Positions 8,883-18,126 are shown, numbered from the stretch's first letter. The stretch: 50,767 bases of DNA from Deltaproteobacteria bacterium UBA5329 (GCA_002408185.1 DHQV01000079.1:1-50767), one strand, 5' to 3'. Translations and numbers: made by a program. Notes: generated by a model from the sequence alone, not told the origin.

Positions 8883-9002
8883 GCATAATTTTGAGGAGAA
8901 TTAAATAAGTAATTGTTTTTACGCGATTATCTGTAACAAATTCAAGGATTCAACTCTCGCTCACCGAGAGAAAAAAGCATCCGGATGGCTGGTCACAGTA
9001 TC

Positions 9003-9593
9003 TTAAGAGGTTTGTTTTTGCCGTTCGACAAGCTTGAATTTCAGGTCCGTCACCACTCTCATCATGTTTTTCTCTCTGGCAAGATCCATGGCGGTCTTGT
9101 TCTTCTTGTTCGTTATTGCCAGGTCCGTGTTACGGCAAATGAGAAAACTGATTATCCCGCCGAATTTATTGTTGATTGCGCACATGAGGGGGGTGTTCCC
9201 CTCACTATCGCCGGCATTCACGTCCGCGCCGTTCTCGACAAGCGAACGCACTATCTCCATATATCCCTTGCAGGCCGCAAAATGGAGAACATTGCCCCCA
9301 TCCATGTCCGGGACGTCAGGATCTGCGCCCCGCGCTAGCAAAAGCCGCAAAACGCCCACCTCGTTATTGCGGCATGCGTGCGTGACAGCGGACATCCCCC
9401 GCGCATTCTTCGCGTTAATATCCGCCCCATTGTCAATGAGAAACCGGGCCGTATCGGTAAACCCGTGCTTTGCCGCATGCATCAGGGCTGTATTGCCGTT
9501 CGGGTCAGCTTGGTTTACATCCGCCCCTTCCACGACGATCCGGGTTACGCTGTCAACATCCCCTTTTTGACTGGCCAGGATCAACTCGCTCAT
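9003..9593 (-). CDS. Ankyrin-repeat protein
   Basis: A 196-residue protein made almost only of ankyrin repeats, with about five full repeats of the NGNTALMHAAKHG...FLIDNGADIN type. There is no signal peptide or membrane helix, so it should be a cytoplasmic protein-binding scaffold. The partner is unknown. It is divergent from the second gltX and has no operon partner. Its ATG follows a G-rich site (GGGGGG). Between it and carD is a hairpin, CTCTCG/CGAGAG at 8954-8970, followed by A on the plus strand, so it is not a clear terminator for this gene. Confidence 0.93.
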   Translation of the reverse strand: MSELILASQKGDVDSVTRIVVEGADVNQADPNGNTALMHAAKHGFTDTARFLIDNGADINAKNARGMSAVTHACRNNEVGVLRLLLARGADPDVPDMDGGNVLHFAACKGYMEIVRSLVENGADVNAGDSEGNTPLMCAINNKFGGIISFLICRNTDLAITNKKNKTAMDLAREKNMMRVVTDLKFKLVERQKQTS

Positions 9594-9720
9594 GATGTCC
9601 CCCCGTTTAACCCCTCTTTATCGAAAGTATAGCCGATGGACAAAAAAATGGGAACTTTTTTCACATGCTGCAATTGACCCCCTGCCCGAAAATGCCCACG
9701 GTCCCCTGTCCAAAAATGAA

Positions 9721-9749
9721 TTGATGCCTGCGGGATTTTCCTTTATAAT
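9721..9749 (+). promoter_or_regulatory. Sigma-70-type promoter of gltX copy 2 and smc
   Basis: TTGATG (9721-9726), a 17-nt spacer and a perfect TATAAT (9744-9749). This predicts a start near 9756, a 26-nt leader and a GGAGG site just before ATG 9782. Confidence 0.8.
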
Positions 9750-9781
9750 CACTAACAATCTTTCGTCTGGAGGCATTCATA

Positions 9782-11185
9782 ATGGTTAGATCCAGGTTCG
9801 CGCCGAGTCCAACGGGAAACCTGCACATCGGTGGCGCAAGGACCGCGCTTTTCAATTATCTCTACAGCAAACATCATAACGGCACATTCGTACTCAGGAT
9901 AGAGGACACCGATATCGAACGTTCCCGTGATGAATATGTAAACGACATACTTGGCGGACTCACATGGCTTGGGCTCGACTGGGATGAGGGGCCTTTCTAT
10001 CAGAAAGACCGCATGGGCCTTTACAGGGAATATGCCGAAAGGCTCCTCAAGGAAGGGCTTGCGTATAAATGCTATTGTACCTCGGAGGTGCTTGAGGAAA
10101 AGAGAAAGGCTGCACTCAAAGAAGGCGGAAAACCTCACTACGACCGGACATGCCGGGACCTGCCGGCTTTCGACCCGTCGAACGAAGGAAAGCCGTATGT
10201 TATCCGTTTCCGCACCCCCGTGACGGGCGAGGTAACATTTACTGATCTTATCCGCGGCACCATCACGTTCAAATGTGAAGAACTCGACGACCTTATCATT
10301 CTACGCACCGACAATACGCCTACATACAATTTCACGGTCGTGATAGACGATGCGCTAATGGGAATAACCCATATCGTGCGCGGTGACGACCATATCAACA
10401 ACACGCCCCGCCAGATAGTGATCTACGAAGCACTCAAATTCCCCGTCCCTGAATTTGCACACGTGCCGCTCATCCATGGAAAGGACAAGGCCCGTCTCTC
10501 CAAGAGACATGGCGCTACTTCCCTGCTCGAATACCGCAACGAGGGATTTTTGCCCGAGGCGGTTATGAACTATCTGGCACGCCTTGGCTGGGCGCACGGT
10601 GACCAGGAGATATTCTCACGGCAGGAACTTATAGAGAAATTCGATCTACCCGCTGTCGGGAGGTCCCCTTCCGTTTTTGATATGGACAAACTGACCTGGC
10701 TTAACAGCCATTACCTAAAGACCCTCCCGGAAGACGATATAGCAAGCCGGCTCCTGCCTTTTCTCGAAAAGATCGGCATAAAAACCGTGCACGATACCCG
10801 GCTTGTCAGGATCGTTCTGAACCTTCGCGAACGCGCGAAAACCCTCAAAGAGATGGCGCAGATGTCGGAATATTTTTTCCGGGACGATCATGCGGTCGAC
10901 GACGCGGCCCGGGCGAAGTTTCTCACTCCGGCCGCAAAGCCGATATTGACGGATTTTGCAGACGGCTTGCGGGATATTACATCGATGGATGATGAAGAAA
11001 GCCTCAAGGCCCGGCTGGAGGGGTTGACGAAAAAATATAATGCAAAACCTGTCGCCGTAATTCAACCCATCAGGGTAGCGCTGTGCGGCAGGACTGTGAG
11101 TCCCGGCATTTTCGATGTCATTGCCATACTCGGGAAAGAAACTGTTGAACGGCGTCTCAAAAGAGCGATCGAATCGATTCAATGA
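9782..11185 (+). CDS. gltX: Glutamyl-tRNA synthetase, copy 2
   Basis: A 467-residue GluRS with FAPSPTGNLHIGGARTAL (HIGH motif), KARLSKRHG (KMSKS equivalent) and the zinc-type loop CYCTSEV...TCRDLP. This is the more canonical copy: HIGG rather than HIGN after the first motif, and a normal length. It has its own strong promoter and overlaps smc by 4 nt. The other GluRS is only 3.7 kb away on the other strand. Sequence differences run through the whole protein, so this is not a recent tandem duplication. The canonical motif suggests the tRNA-Glu enzyme, but that is inference. Confidence 0.95.
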   Translation: MVRSRFAPSPTGNLHIGGARTALFNYLYSKHHNGTFVLRIEDTDIERSRDEYVNDILGGLTWLGLDWDEGPFYQKDRMGLYREYAERLLKEGLAYKCYCTSEVLEEKRKAALKEGGKPHYDRTCRDLPAFDPSNEGKPYVIRFRTPVTGEVTFTDLIRGTITFKCEELDDLIILRTDNTPTYNFTVVIDDALMGITHIVRGDDHINNTPRQIVIYEALKFPVPEFAHVPLIHGKDKARLSKRHGATSLLEYRNEGFLPEAVMNYLARLGWAHGDQEIFSRQELIEKFDLPAVGRSPSVFDMDKLTWLNSHYLKTLPEDDIASRLLPFLEKIGIKTVHDTRLVRIVLNLRERAKTLKEMAQMSEYFFRDDHAVDDAARAKFLTPAAKPILTDFADGLRDITSMDDEESLKARLEGLTKKYNAKPVAVIQPIRVALCGRTVSPGIFDVIAILGKETVERRLKRAIESIQ

Positions 11186-14100
11186 AACTTACCCGGCTCG
11201 AAATTTTCGGCTTCAAATCGTTTCTCAACCGCACTGTATTCCAATTCGGTGATGGGATAACGTCAATTGTCGGTCCCAACGGGTGCGGCAAGAGCAACAT
11301 TGTCGACGCGATCGTCTGGGTCCTCGGCGAAAGAGGAACGAAAAGCCTTCGGGTCAAGGATATGGGCGATGTTATATTCCACGGGAGCAACGGCAAGAGG
11401 CCTGTCAATATCGCCGAGGTAACGCTGGACCTCACCGAAGGCCCAACAGAATTCATCGTAAAAAGACGTATTTACAGGGACGGCACGAATGAATATTTCC
11501 TGAACGGAAAGATCGTCCGGTTAAAGGACGTTCAGGAAGCTTTCCTGGGAACGGGTCTCGGTACGAATTCGTACGCAATAATCGAACAGGGGCGCATCGA
11601 AGCCCTCATAAACATGAAGCCTCCCGAGCGGCGGATCGTTATCGAGGAGGCGAGCGGTATAACACGTTTTGAAGAGAAAAAACGGGATGCCGTGGCCCGG
11701 ATGACGGAAACGTCGGCAAACCTCGAGCGTATAGAAGATGTATACCGTGAAGTGACCGCCTCATTCGGCAAAGCTGAACAGGAGTGGGAAAGATGGAAGG
11801 CGCATCAGGAACTTGCCGACAGGCTTCACGAGATCGACAAGCAGCTCCTTCTCGACGGGTATGCAAGGGTCTTGAAGCGCATGACGAAGGTCAGGGAACG
11901 GCAGGTCGACCTCGAAGAGGAGATCCTTCAGAAGGAAGCCGAGAAAGCAACACTTAAAGAAGAATTCGATGCAAAGGAGAGCGAATTTTCACTCACCGAC
12001 AAGATCATACGGCAATTGGAGATCGATCTCAAAAGCAAAGAGAAGGATATGGAAAACCGCCTTCTTGAAATAGATTATCTCGCCGAAGAGATAAAACGCC
12101 TCGATACAACCGTAAAAGGTATTGCAGGGGAGAAATCCTCCATCGTTCAAAATATAAGCCGGCAGGAAAACGAGATAATCGCGCTCGACGAAAAAACTTC
12201 CGTCATAAGCTCGGAACTCGAAGCCGAAAGAGAAAAGGAGACCAGGCTCAGCGATGTAGCTCGGTCGTTCAAAGCAAATATAGGTGAACGAGAGAAAGAT
12301 CTCGAGGAATCACGCACGCGCCTTTTTGTCGCTATGAGCTCACTCACGGAGACACGCAACAAGATCTCCGAAATAGAGAGGCTGGCAAAGGAGAAACAAA
12401 AACGCCTTGAACGACAGGCTGCGGAACGTCGCGAGCTCGAAGCCGCTCTTGCCTCGATAAGCGAAAAACGCACGGCGCTGCAGGAAAGGTTACGGGCGGC
12501 AATGGAGGAAAAAGAATCCCTGGCCGTCCGCGAATCTTCCGTCCTTAGCGAGCGTGACACGATGGTCCAGGAGATGGAAAAAATAAAAGGGCTTATCGAG
12601 CGGCTGCGCAGTGAAAAACGGGTCAAGGAAGACTTCCTCAAACAGCTCGGAGGATATATCGGGGCTTCGCCCGGTTCGATACGGCCTGAGGATAAACTCG
12701 TCAACCTTATCAAGGTCAAGGAAGCAAGGTTAAAGGCCATTGAGCGGTTTTTCCAGGAAGAGCTCGAATATGAAGTCTTGAAGGGCGATTCCATAGAATC
12801 CATGGCCTCGCAGATCCGGGAAAAAGAAGGCAACAGGATATTTTTTTCGCCGAAGGGGATGTTCAAGAAGTCAGGCAGCGATATCGAGGTCGATATCTCG
12901 TGGATAACCGATCTCGAAGACGGCCTGTCGCGCGTTGCAGCCGGTGAGGAAGGCGTGTTCATCAACGATGAGATATATGTCGACTCGCGCGGCATTATAT
13001 TGAGCGGTAAAGCTGCGAAAAAGATCGATGTGCGGCAGTTCAAGGAAAAATTGAAACTGGAAAAAGAGCTCAAGGCGCTGTCGGCCGATATCGAACATCA
13101 ATCGAATGTGCTAAAAGAATTGAAGCCGGACCTCGACAATGCCGAGGCGCGATACCGCTCGGCCCGGGGTGAGCGCGAGGCACAGGAAAGTACGGTCAGG
13201 GTATGCGAAAAAGACCTGCTGATGACAGAGGCGCAGCTAAAGAGCACATCCGACAGGCTTGCCACCCTGGATGCAATGACGGAACCATCCGACGACACAT
13301 CACCCGCAATTATAGAGGCCTTAAATAACGAGCGCAACGGGTTCGAAAAGGAAAAAGCTTCGATAGAGGCTGCAATGGCAGGGCTGCGCGATGCCATAAA
13401 CGGGTTGAAGAAAGAATATGAGGCCGCACAGTCCGCATGGCACGGGGCCACGATCGACATCGAAAGAAAGATGAACATGCTGAAGTCGATAAGCGAGAAC
13501 AAGGACCGCGCCGTGTCGGCCATCCAGTCCCTCAACGATCAGGCAAAAGGGCTCGGAGAGAAAACCAATGCCGCGCAAAAAGAGATCGAAACCCGTACAC
13601 AGAAGAAGAAATACCTCGAGCGTTCGTACGAAGAACTTAAGACTGACCTGGACAAGCATGTCGCTCGGTATGAAGAACTCAAAGCAATGCTCGGAAATCT
13701 GCACAACGAGAAACAGGCCATGCAGGAGTCTATCGAAAGCCTGGCAAAGGATACGGACAAGGTCCGGGCACGCAAGGAAAATGCTGAAAAAGACCTTGCG
13801 GTCCTCGAGGAAAAACGTGTTACTATCATCGAGCGCCTGAGCGGTACGTATGGCGTTGAAGACCCGGGAGACATCCCCGTTCAGCTTCCTTCCGATATAG
13901 AGGACGAGCGCGAATCCCTGACAAAACGTATCGTCGAGATGGGCGAGATCAACTTCCGCGCTGAAAAAGAATACCTTGAGTTGCAGGAAAGGATCGCTTT
14001 TCTCGACAAGCAGAAGGAAGACCTCCTCGCCGCGATGGAGTCCTTGAAAAAAACGATATCGAAGATCGACCAGTTCACAAAAGAGCTTTTTACCGAGACA

Positions 14101-14517
14101 TTCGAGAAGGTGAATACCGCTTTTACTAGGTTCACAGACCTCTTGTTCAAAGGCGGAAAGGGATATCTCGAGCTGAACCAGGGTGACGCCGGTGTAGACC
14201 TTTTCGTGCAGCCCCCCGGAAAAAAGGTGACAAGGATGGAGCTTCTTTCCGGCGGTGAAAAGGCATTGATCTCGCTCGCATTCCTTCTTGCCCTCATGGA
14301 CACGAAACCAAGCCCCTTCGCGCTTATGGACGAAATAGACGCCCCGCTCGATGACGCAAACCTGTCGGGGCTTCTCGATATAATTCGCTCCATGGCTCTT
14401 AAAACACAGATAATTTTCATTACCCACAACCGGATAACCATGGAGTATTCAGACATGATCTACGGCATAACCATGGAAGAGCTGGGTGTCTCAAAGACAG
14501 TATCCGTGCGCCTTTAG
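11182..14517 (+). CDS. smc: Chromosome segregation ATPase SMC
   Basis: A 1111-residue SMC protein. The N-terminal ATPase half has Walker A GPNGCGKSNIVDA and the arginine-finger area. It is followed by a long coiled coil, a hinge at about 486-613 (starting near YIGASPGS), a second coiled coil, and the C-terminal half with signature LLSGGEKALISLAFLL and Walker B FALMDEIDAPLDD. It forms the condensin ring with ScpA/ScpB, which are not in the window. The hinge looks slightly short, and the total length is at the low end for the family (about 1150-1200). The start ATG 11182 overlaps gltX by 4 nt. Confidence 0.96.
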   Translation: MKLTRLEIFGFKSFLNRTVFQFGDGITSIVGPNGCGKSNIVDAIVWVLGERGTKSLRVKDMGDVIFHGSNGKRPVNIAEVTLDLTEGPTEFIVKRRIYRDGTNEYFLNGKIVRLKDVQEAFLGTGLGTNSYAIIEQGRIEALINMKPPERRIVIEEASGITRFEEKKRDAVARMTETSANLERIEDVYREVTASFGKAEQEWERWKAHQELADRLHEIDKQLLLDGYARVLKRMTKVRERQVDLEEEILQKEAEKATLKEEFDAKESEFSLTDKIIRQLEIDLKSKEKDMENRLLEIDYLAEEIKRLDTTVKGIAGEKSSIVQNISRQENEIIALDEKTSVISSELEAEREKETRLSDVARSFKANIGEREKDLEESRTRLFVAMSSLTETRNKISEIERLAKEKQKRLERQAAERRELEAALASISEKRTALQERLRAAMEEKESLAVRESSVLSERDTMVQEMEKIKGLIERLRSEKRVKEDFLKQLGGYIGASPGSIRPEDKLVNLIKVKEARLKAIERFFQEELEYEVLKGDSIESMASQIREKEGNRIFFSPKGMFKKSGSDIEVDISWITDLEDGLSRVAAGEEGVFINDEIYVDSRGIILSGKAAKKIDVRQFKEKLKLEKELKALSADIEHQSNVLKELKPDLDNAEARYRSARGEREAQESTVRVCEKDLLMTEAQLKSTSDRLATLDAMTEPSDDTSPAIIEALNNERNGFEKEKASIEAAMAGLRDAINGLKKEYEAAQSAWHGATIDIERKMNMLKSISENKDRAVSAIQSLNDQAKGLGEKTNAAQKEIETRTQKKKYLERSYEELKTDLDKHVARYEELKAMLGNLHNEKQAMQESIESLAKDTDKVRARKENAEKDLAVLEEKRVTIIERLSGTYGVEDPGDIPVQLPSDIEDERESLTKRIVEMGEINFRAEKEYLELQERIAFLDKQKEDLLAAMESLKKTISKIDQFTKELFTETFEKVNTAFTRFTDLLFKGGKGYLELNQGDAGVDLFVQPPGKKVTRMELLSGGEKALISLAFLLALMDTKPSPFALMDEIDAPLDDANLSGLLDIIRSMALKTQIIFITHNRITMEYSDMIYGITMEELGVSKTVSVRL

Positions 14518-14851
14518 AGCGTATCGAAATGTACATTGTATACAAATACTTTTTTGTACAATCTTCCCTCATGTCATTGAAATATTGCATAATTCGTTTA
14601 CTGGAGTCATTCTGCGAGGATTCAGGCACCCGATTTTTTTCTTGACATTTTTCCTGAGAACACTATGATTTATTAGTATAAAGGGGAAGGGGGCGTTTGG
14701 GAAATCAGGTTCACCACTATACCTATACCGTTGAAGTATTGACGGTTTCTGTTTTTAACAGGTCTTCTTTTAATAAAAATACGTTTGAAAGGAGGTGCGT
14801 TCCGCCTTTCTAAAAGGCAATCCGTTTTTTAAAAACGTAAAGGGGGTTATT
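14518..14851 (+). other. Intergenic region and leader of the first symporter operon
   Basis: No gene seen. It holds AT-rich sequence after smc with an inverted ATTGTA/TACAAT pair around 14535-14562, but no GC-rich terminator for smc. A promoter at 14642-14669 gives a leader of about 180 nt before ATG 14852. Near its end the leader has a strong AAAGGAGGT site (14789-14796) that does not precede the chosen start, and two small hairpins, GCCTTT/AAAGGC and CGTTT/AAACG, which could act on translation. I recognise no known riboswitch. Confidence 0.5.
14642..14669 (+). promoter_or_regulatory. Sigma-70-type promoter of the first symporter operon
   Basis: A perfect TTGACA (14642-14647), a 16-nt spacer and TATGAT (14664-14669). 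Confidence 0.7.
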
Positions 14852-14983
14852 ATGCAGCCTGTTGATCCAGAATTAGTTGAAAGCTTGATGACGTCGTGGT
14901 ACGTGTGGGCATCGGTTTTCGCCTTTGCCTTCTTATTCACCATTGTAGGCACCTACCTTGTCACAAGGGGGTGGGAAGAATGA
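14852..14983 (+). CDS. Small one-helix membrane protein paired with a symporter
   Basis: A 43-residue protein: a short acidic N-terminus (VDPELVES), one hydrophobic helix (about 17-37) and an RGWEE tail. I chose ATG 14852, after AAAGGGGG, over an upstream GTG at 14795 that would add a charged, unlikely leader. Its stop overlaps the symporter start as ATGA, so the two are translationally coupled and probably made in fixed ratio. Several transporter families have such tiny accessory subunits (for example MetS and the 'symporter small accessory proteins'). This one differs in sequence from the 61-residue one at 18262. An accessory subunit of the adjacent symporter is the likely role. Confidence 0.75.
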   Translation: MQPVDPELVESLMTSWYVWASVFAFAFLFTIVGTYLVTRGWEE

Positions 14984-16569
14984 GTCCACAATTTAAATTT
15001 TTGCCAATCCCAACACCGACTGCAGAAATGGTCATTGCAGGAAGTGTCGCCGTAGGCTTTCTGCTTTTTCTTTCCGTCTTCCTCGGAATTATGGGCAGAA
15101 AGAAAATGTCAAAGGGAAGCTTCGACGAATACCTCGTCGGTAAACGCGATATCGGCCCTGCCGTTACAGGCGCTGCGCTGTCCGCGACCTACATCTCCGG
15201 ATGGGCATTTTGCGGCAGCACCGGTATAGTCTATTCGGTCGGCTTTTCCGGCATGTGGTTTGCCGGGATCTGGAGCCTCATCGGTATCATCCCGTGTATC
15301 TGGCTGGGCGCCCTGAAAACGCGCGATTTCTCGAAAAAGCTTGGTGCCGCGACCTTGCCCGAGACCATCGGGCGGAGGTTCGAGTCGAAGGGGTTGCAGA
15401 CCATTGTTGCAATTTCAATGCTGTTCTTCCTTTTCCTCTATTCGGTCGGCCAGTTGAAAGCAGGCGCCACCGTGTGGTTCGCCATGACAGGCCTGTCACC
15501 GTTGTGGTGTCTCCTGCTTTCGGTCTTTATTGCCTGGCTCTACATGGTTCTCGGAGGCTACATCGGGAACCAGTATGCGATGGCCCTCCAGGGCCTTGTC
15601 TTCTGTGTCGTCGGAACGCTCCTCGGCGTATGGGCGATCATTTATGCGGGCGGCTTCAGGGAACTCACCGCTGGCCTCGCGGCGCAGAACCCGGGCCTCA
15701 TGGCGCTTATCAACCCGAAGCTCCCGAAGCTTGGCGCGACACAGCTCTTCTCGAGTTGGGTCGGCATCCTCGCGACGCCGGTCATCTTCTTCACAATGGC
15801 TGTCGGCTTCCCGCATAACGTCAGCCGGTTCCTCGGTATGAAGAAGGTCACCAAGAAAGACTACTGGTGGCTGGTATTCATCGTCTGGGCATTCACCGGC
15901 ATCCCCATCATGCTCGACTGCTCGAGCAACGGCCTCGTAGCGCGCATGCTTTATGGGCCGACGCTTCTCCAGGCCGCAACGATCCATGGCCAGCCGAACG
16001 TTTTCAAGGCTGACCTTGCGGCACCGCTTCTTTCACATGCACTCGGCGGTGCGTGGCTCATGGCGGCATACACGGCAGGACTTTTCTCCGCCGCCCTTTC
16101 AACGCTCGCAGGCATGGTCTTCATCATGAGTGCGAACGTAACGAAAGATATCATCAAACTCTGGAAGCCGGAAGTTTCTGACAAGAGCATGCTGTATCTC
16201 GGATACTTCCTCATCGCCCTCTTCCTTTTCCTCCCGTTCTACTTTGTCCTTGTCAACCCGCCTCCCCTTCTTTCAATATTCATGGGCATGGCGGCCATGG
16301 GACTTGGAGCGGTATTCTTCTTCGTTACCGCCATTTCCTACTTCTGGAAAGGTGCGACGAAATGGGGTGCGGGTGCATGTGTCATCTGGGGGACCATATT
16401 CACCCTGTATGGCAGTTGGTCTGTTCTTTTCAAGAAGATGTACGGTATGGGAAGTTATGAATGGTTCCTGGTTATCAGCTGCGGTTTGATATACTTCATC
16501 GTCAGCGCGGTAACCAAGAAACCATCCCAGGAACTGATCGATCGCCTGTGGTCAAAAGCAATAGATTAA
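14980..16569 (+). CDS. Sodium/solute symporter (SSS family), first copy
   Basis: A 529-residue polytopic membrane protein of the PutP/PanF/ActP superfamily with about 13 predicted helices. Family marks include FDEYLVGKRDIGP after helix 1, the glycine/alanine-rich ATYISGWAFCGSTG and the helix-8 region AYTAGLFSAALSTLAGMVF, where the Na2-site serine/threonine residues of the family lie. It should import an organic solute, probably a carboxylate, with Na+. ATG 14980 overlaps the stop of the 43-residue protein. It is followed by a strong terminator at 16592. The substrate cannot be read from sequence; nearby acyl-CoA synthetases favour an organic acid. Confidence 0.92.
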   Translation: MSPQFKFLPIPTPTAEMVIAGSVAVGFLLFLSVFLGIMGRKKMSKGSFDEYLVGKRDIGPAVTGAALSATYISGWAFCGSTGIVYSVGFSGMWFAGIWSLIGIIPCIWLGALKTRDFSKKLGAATLPETIGRRFESKGLQTIVAISMLFFLFLYSVGQLKAGATVWFAMTGLSPLWCLLLSVFIAWLYMVLGGYIGNQYAMALQGLVFCVVGTLLGVWAIIYAGGFRELTAGLAAQNPGLMALINPKLPKLGATQLFSSWVGILATPVIFFTMAVGFPHNVSRFLGMKKVTKKDYWWLVFIVWAFTGIPIMLDCSSNGLVARMLYGPTLLQAATIHGQPNVFKADLAAPLLSHALGGAWLMAAYTAGLFSAALSTLAGMVFIMSANVTKDIIKLWKPEVSDKSMLYLGYFLIALFLFLPFYFVLVNPPPLLSIFMGMAAMGLGAVFFFVTAISYFWKGATKWGAGACVIWGTIFTLYGSWSVLFKKMYGMGSYEWFLVISCGLIYFIVSAVTKKPSQELIDRLWSKAID

Positions 16570-16591
16570 GAACCGGGCACAAAAAAATGGT

Positions 16592-16613
16592 AGGGGCCTT
16601 CGGGCCCCTTTTT
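16592..16613. terminator. Rho-independent terminator, probably bidirectional
   Basis: Stem AGGGGCC (16592-16598), tetraloop TTCG, stem GGCCCCT, then TTTTT. On the other strand the hairpin is followed after four bases by seven T, so it can also end the convergent gene at 16651. Confidence 0.95.
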
Positions 16614-16650
16614 ATTGCTGGAAATGGGTGATGTATTATGCCTGTTACCA

Positions 16651-17190
16651 TCACCTTTCTTTTTCTGGGCAGATTACTCTATGGAGTTCCGCGTAGACTG
16701 AATCGGGCGGGATATGCGTCCAGTTCTTGTATGATCCCGTTTTTGCGTAATCGAGCGTTTTTCCATCCTTTGTCAATTCAAAAACCTCGAGGATGACCAG
16801 TTCACCCTTCTCGCTCACACAATTGAGGCCGTACAATACTGTCCGTGAGTAAAGTCCTTCAAATCCCTGCACCGGAAGGTTCTTTTTCTGTCTTTTCTCA
16901 ATATAATTTTTCTTTCCGGATTCACTGTAAATGATTTTCGTCTTCACGCTGAGGACATCGGGAAAGGCTTTGCTTGATTCATCGAACCTGTAAAAATGGT
17001 CACCGTCCTCATCAGTCCCGTATTTTTTCCAATCGGTGCTCTTTATATCTGCCACCGCTCTTTCCGTGGGAATTGGCTGACGCTCGGCCTGGCCCCTCAG
17101 CATCATGATGAACCCGATAGCCACAGCCAGAAAGATCACCGTAATGATCATCGCCTTCATATGATGCCGCTGTCTTATTTCTTTCCCCAT
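16651..17190 (-). CDS. Membrane-anchored or exported protein, surface-adhesin-E-like
   Basis: A 179-residue protein with one N-terminal hydrophobic segment (about 12-28) after a basic stretch, so it is exported or anchored. The remainder reads as a small beta domain: WKKYGTDEDGDHFYR, a middle with YSRTVLYGLNCVSEKGELVILEVFEL, and the end WTHIPPDSVYAELHRVIC. The two cysteines could pair. This pattern resembles the surface-adhesin protein E family of small envelope proteins; the match is from memory and tentative. The start could be the internal Met at residue 11. It is single-gene and convergent with the symporter. Confidence 0.75.
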   Translation of the reverse strand: MGKEIRQRHHMKAMIITVIFLAVAIGFIMMLRGQAERQPIPTERAVADIKSTDWKKYGTDEDGDHFYRFDESSKAFPDVLSVKTKIIYSESGKKNYIEKRQKKNLPVQGFEGLYSRTVLYGLNCVSEKGELVILEVFELTKDGKTLDYAKTGSYKNWTHIPPDSVYAELHRVICPEKER

Positions 17191-17317
17191 CCCCTTTCCC
17201 TTCCTTCGAACCGTCTCTATCCTGCAAAGCAGGAGGCATCATCATATCATCCTGGTACAAAAAAGCCAAGATCGGTTTTATGTCCGGTCCTGGCCGTTTT
17301 CGTCATTTACGCAATAC

Positions 17318-17890
17318 TTAGTGGCCCGAAAGGACATCAGGCGCTTCTGTCGTATCGAGGGTCAAACCCTTCGGCAGGTCGAACGTGCTGTCCGGGATAC
17401 CACCTTTTTTTATGTTCTTGTATTCGACGCTCCACTTCTCCCCGGCAACCTTGACCGGGAAATTGTACTCGGTGGAAAACCATTGGGTGATAGTCTCGGT
17501 CTTGCCTTTTGAACCTTTGACCGTTACCTGGAATTTCTTTGCAGAATACCCGTTGATGGTCTCTGTGCCCAGAGGTTTCCTTGCCGTCTCACCGTAAAGC
17601 TTCTCTTCGACATTCGGCTTCATATCGGGGGTGAGAGCCGCCTCGATATACGTTCTCTCTGCGTTGTTGATCTGCCAGAACTTGTTCTTGTCTCCCCGTA
17701 TTATCTGGTACATCGGGGTACTTCCCCTTTCGACCCGGTACTTATTGCCCTTTGCGTAAATCTTTCCATTACGGGTGACCTTGCCTTCCTTCGTGATCAT
17801 ATCAGCCGTAATCTCCACTGCGTAAGCGCCGGCTACGACTGTGAGCAGGAAAAACAGGACGCTCGCAAGAACCACCATACTTCTCTTCAT
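17318..17890 (-). CDS. Secreted protein with an outer-membrane-lipoprotein-sorting-like fold
   Basis: A 190-residue protein with a clear signal peptide (MKRSMVVLASVLFFLLTVV, cleavage near AYA-VE). The mature part is beta-rich: KVTRNGKIYAKGNKYRVE, GDKNKFWQINNAERTYIEA, then NGYSAKKFQVTV and FPVKVAGEKWSVEYKNI. It resembles the DUF4412/LolA-like group of periplasmic lipid-binding proteins. The start at 17890 follows GGGAGG; an upstream in-frame ATG at 17950 would hide the signal peptide. Downstream on the same strand is the exported protein at 16651. Function unknown beyond the fold guess. Confidence 0.8.
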   Translation of the reverse strand: MKRSMVVLASVLFFLLTVVAGAYAVEITADMITKEGKVTRNGKIYAKGNKYRVERGSTPMYQIIRGDKNKFWQINNAERTYIEAALTPDMKPNVEEKLYGETARKPLGTETINGYSAKKFQVTVKGSKGKTETITQWFSTEYNFPVKVAGEKWSVEYKNIKKGGIPDSTFDLPKGLTLDTTEAPDVLSGH

Positions 17891-18036
17891 GACAACCCTC
17901 CCAGAATTGTTTTTATGATTTATCTTTATACCACTAGATGCCCGAAACAATCAATTAATTTGATCTGTTATGATATCGGGCAGATAGAGTGACCGACCGT
18001 TCTTTTGGAAGTAAAAAAAACCGGTGCCAGGAATAA

Positions 18037-18126
18037 TTACTGTTTGCTCTTTCGCTTCTTATATATTCTGTATGCGACGAGCCCCACGCCCATCAATAAC
18101 CAGACTATCAATACAACAAGTTCCAC
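18037..18126 (-). CDS. 29-residue single-helix membrane protein
   Basis: A very short gene. A GTG at 18126 sits 6 nt after a strong GGGAGGT site and is followed by 28 codons encoding one hydrophobic helix (VVLIVWLLMGVGLVAY) and a basic tail, RIYKKRKSKQ, then TAA. The helix-plus-basic-tail layout, the ribosome site and the absence of any other explanation for this gap support it. It is divergent from the second symporter module, whose own accessory protein is a different small one-helix protein. It might be another transporter accessory peptide or a regulatory membrane peptide. No homologue comes to mind. Confidence 0.5.
   Translation of the reverse strand: MELVVLIVWLLMGVGLVAYRIYKKRKSKQ

Noticed and set aside
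8954..8970. CTCTCG/CGAGAG hairpin near the ankyrin gene as a terminator
   Set aside because: The run after the hairpin is A on the plus strand and T before it on the minus strand, the wrong order for a terminator of the minus-strand gene.
12147..13073. Long minus-strand open frame inside smc (308 codons)
   Set aside because: Serine/arginine-rich, low-complexity shadow of the coiled-coil coding strand; no ribosome site or domain.
13321..14427. Long minus-strand open frame inside smc (368 codons)
   Set aside because: Also an antisense shadow of smc, with composition unlike a real protein and no recognisable domain.
14795..14851. GTG at 14795 as start of the 43-residue membrane protein
   Set aside because: It adds 19 mainly polar residues before the conserved start; ATG 14852 has its own purine-rich site.
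15496..15987. Minus-strand open frame of 163 codons inside the first symporter
   Set aside because: Charged, repeat-poor shadow sequence opposite conserved membrane helices.
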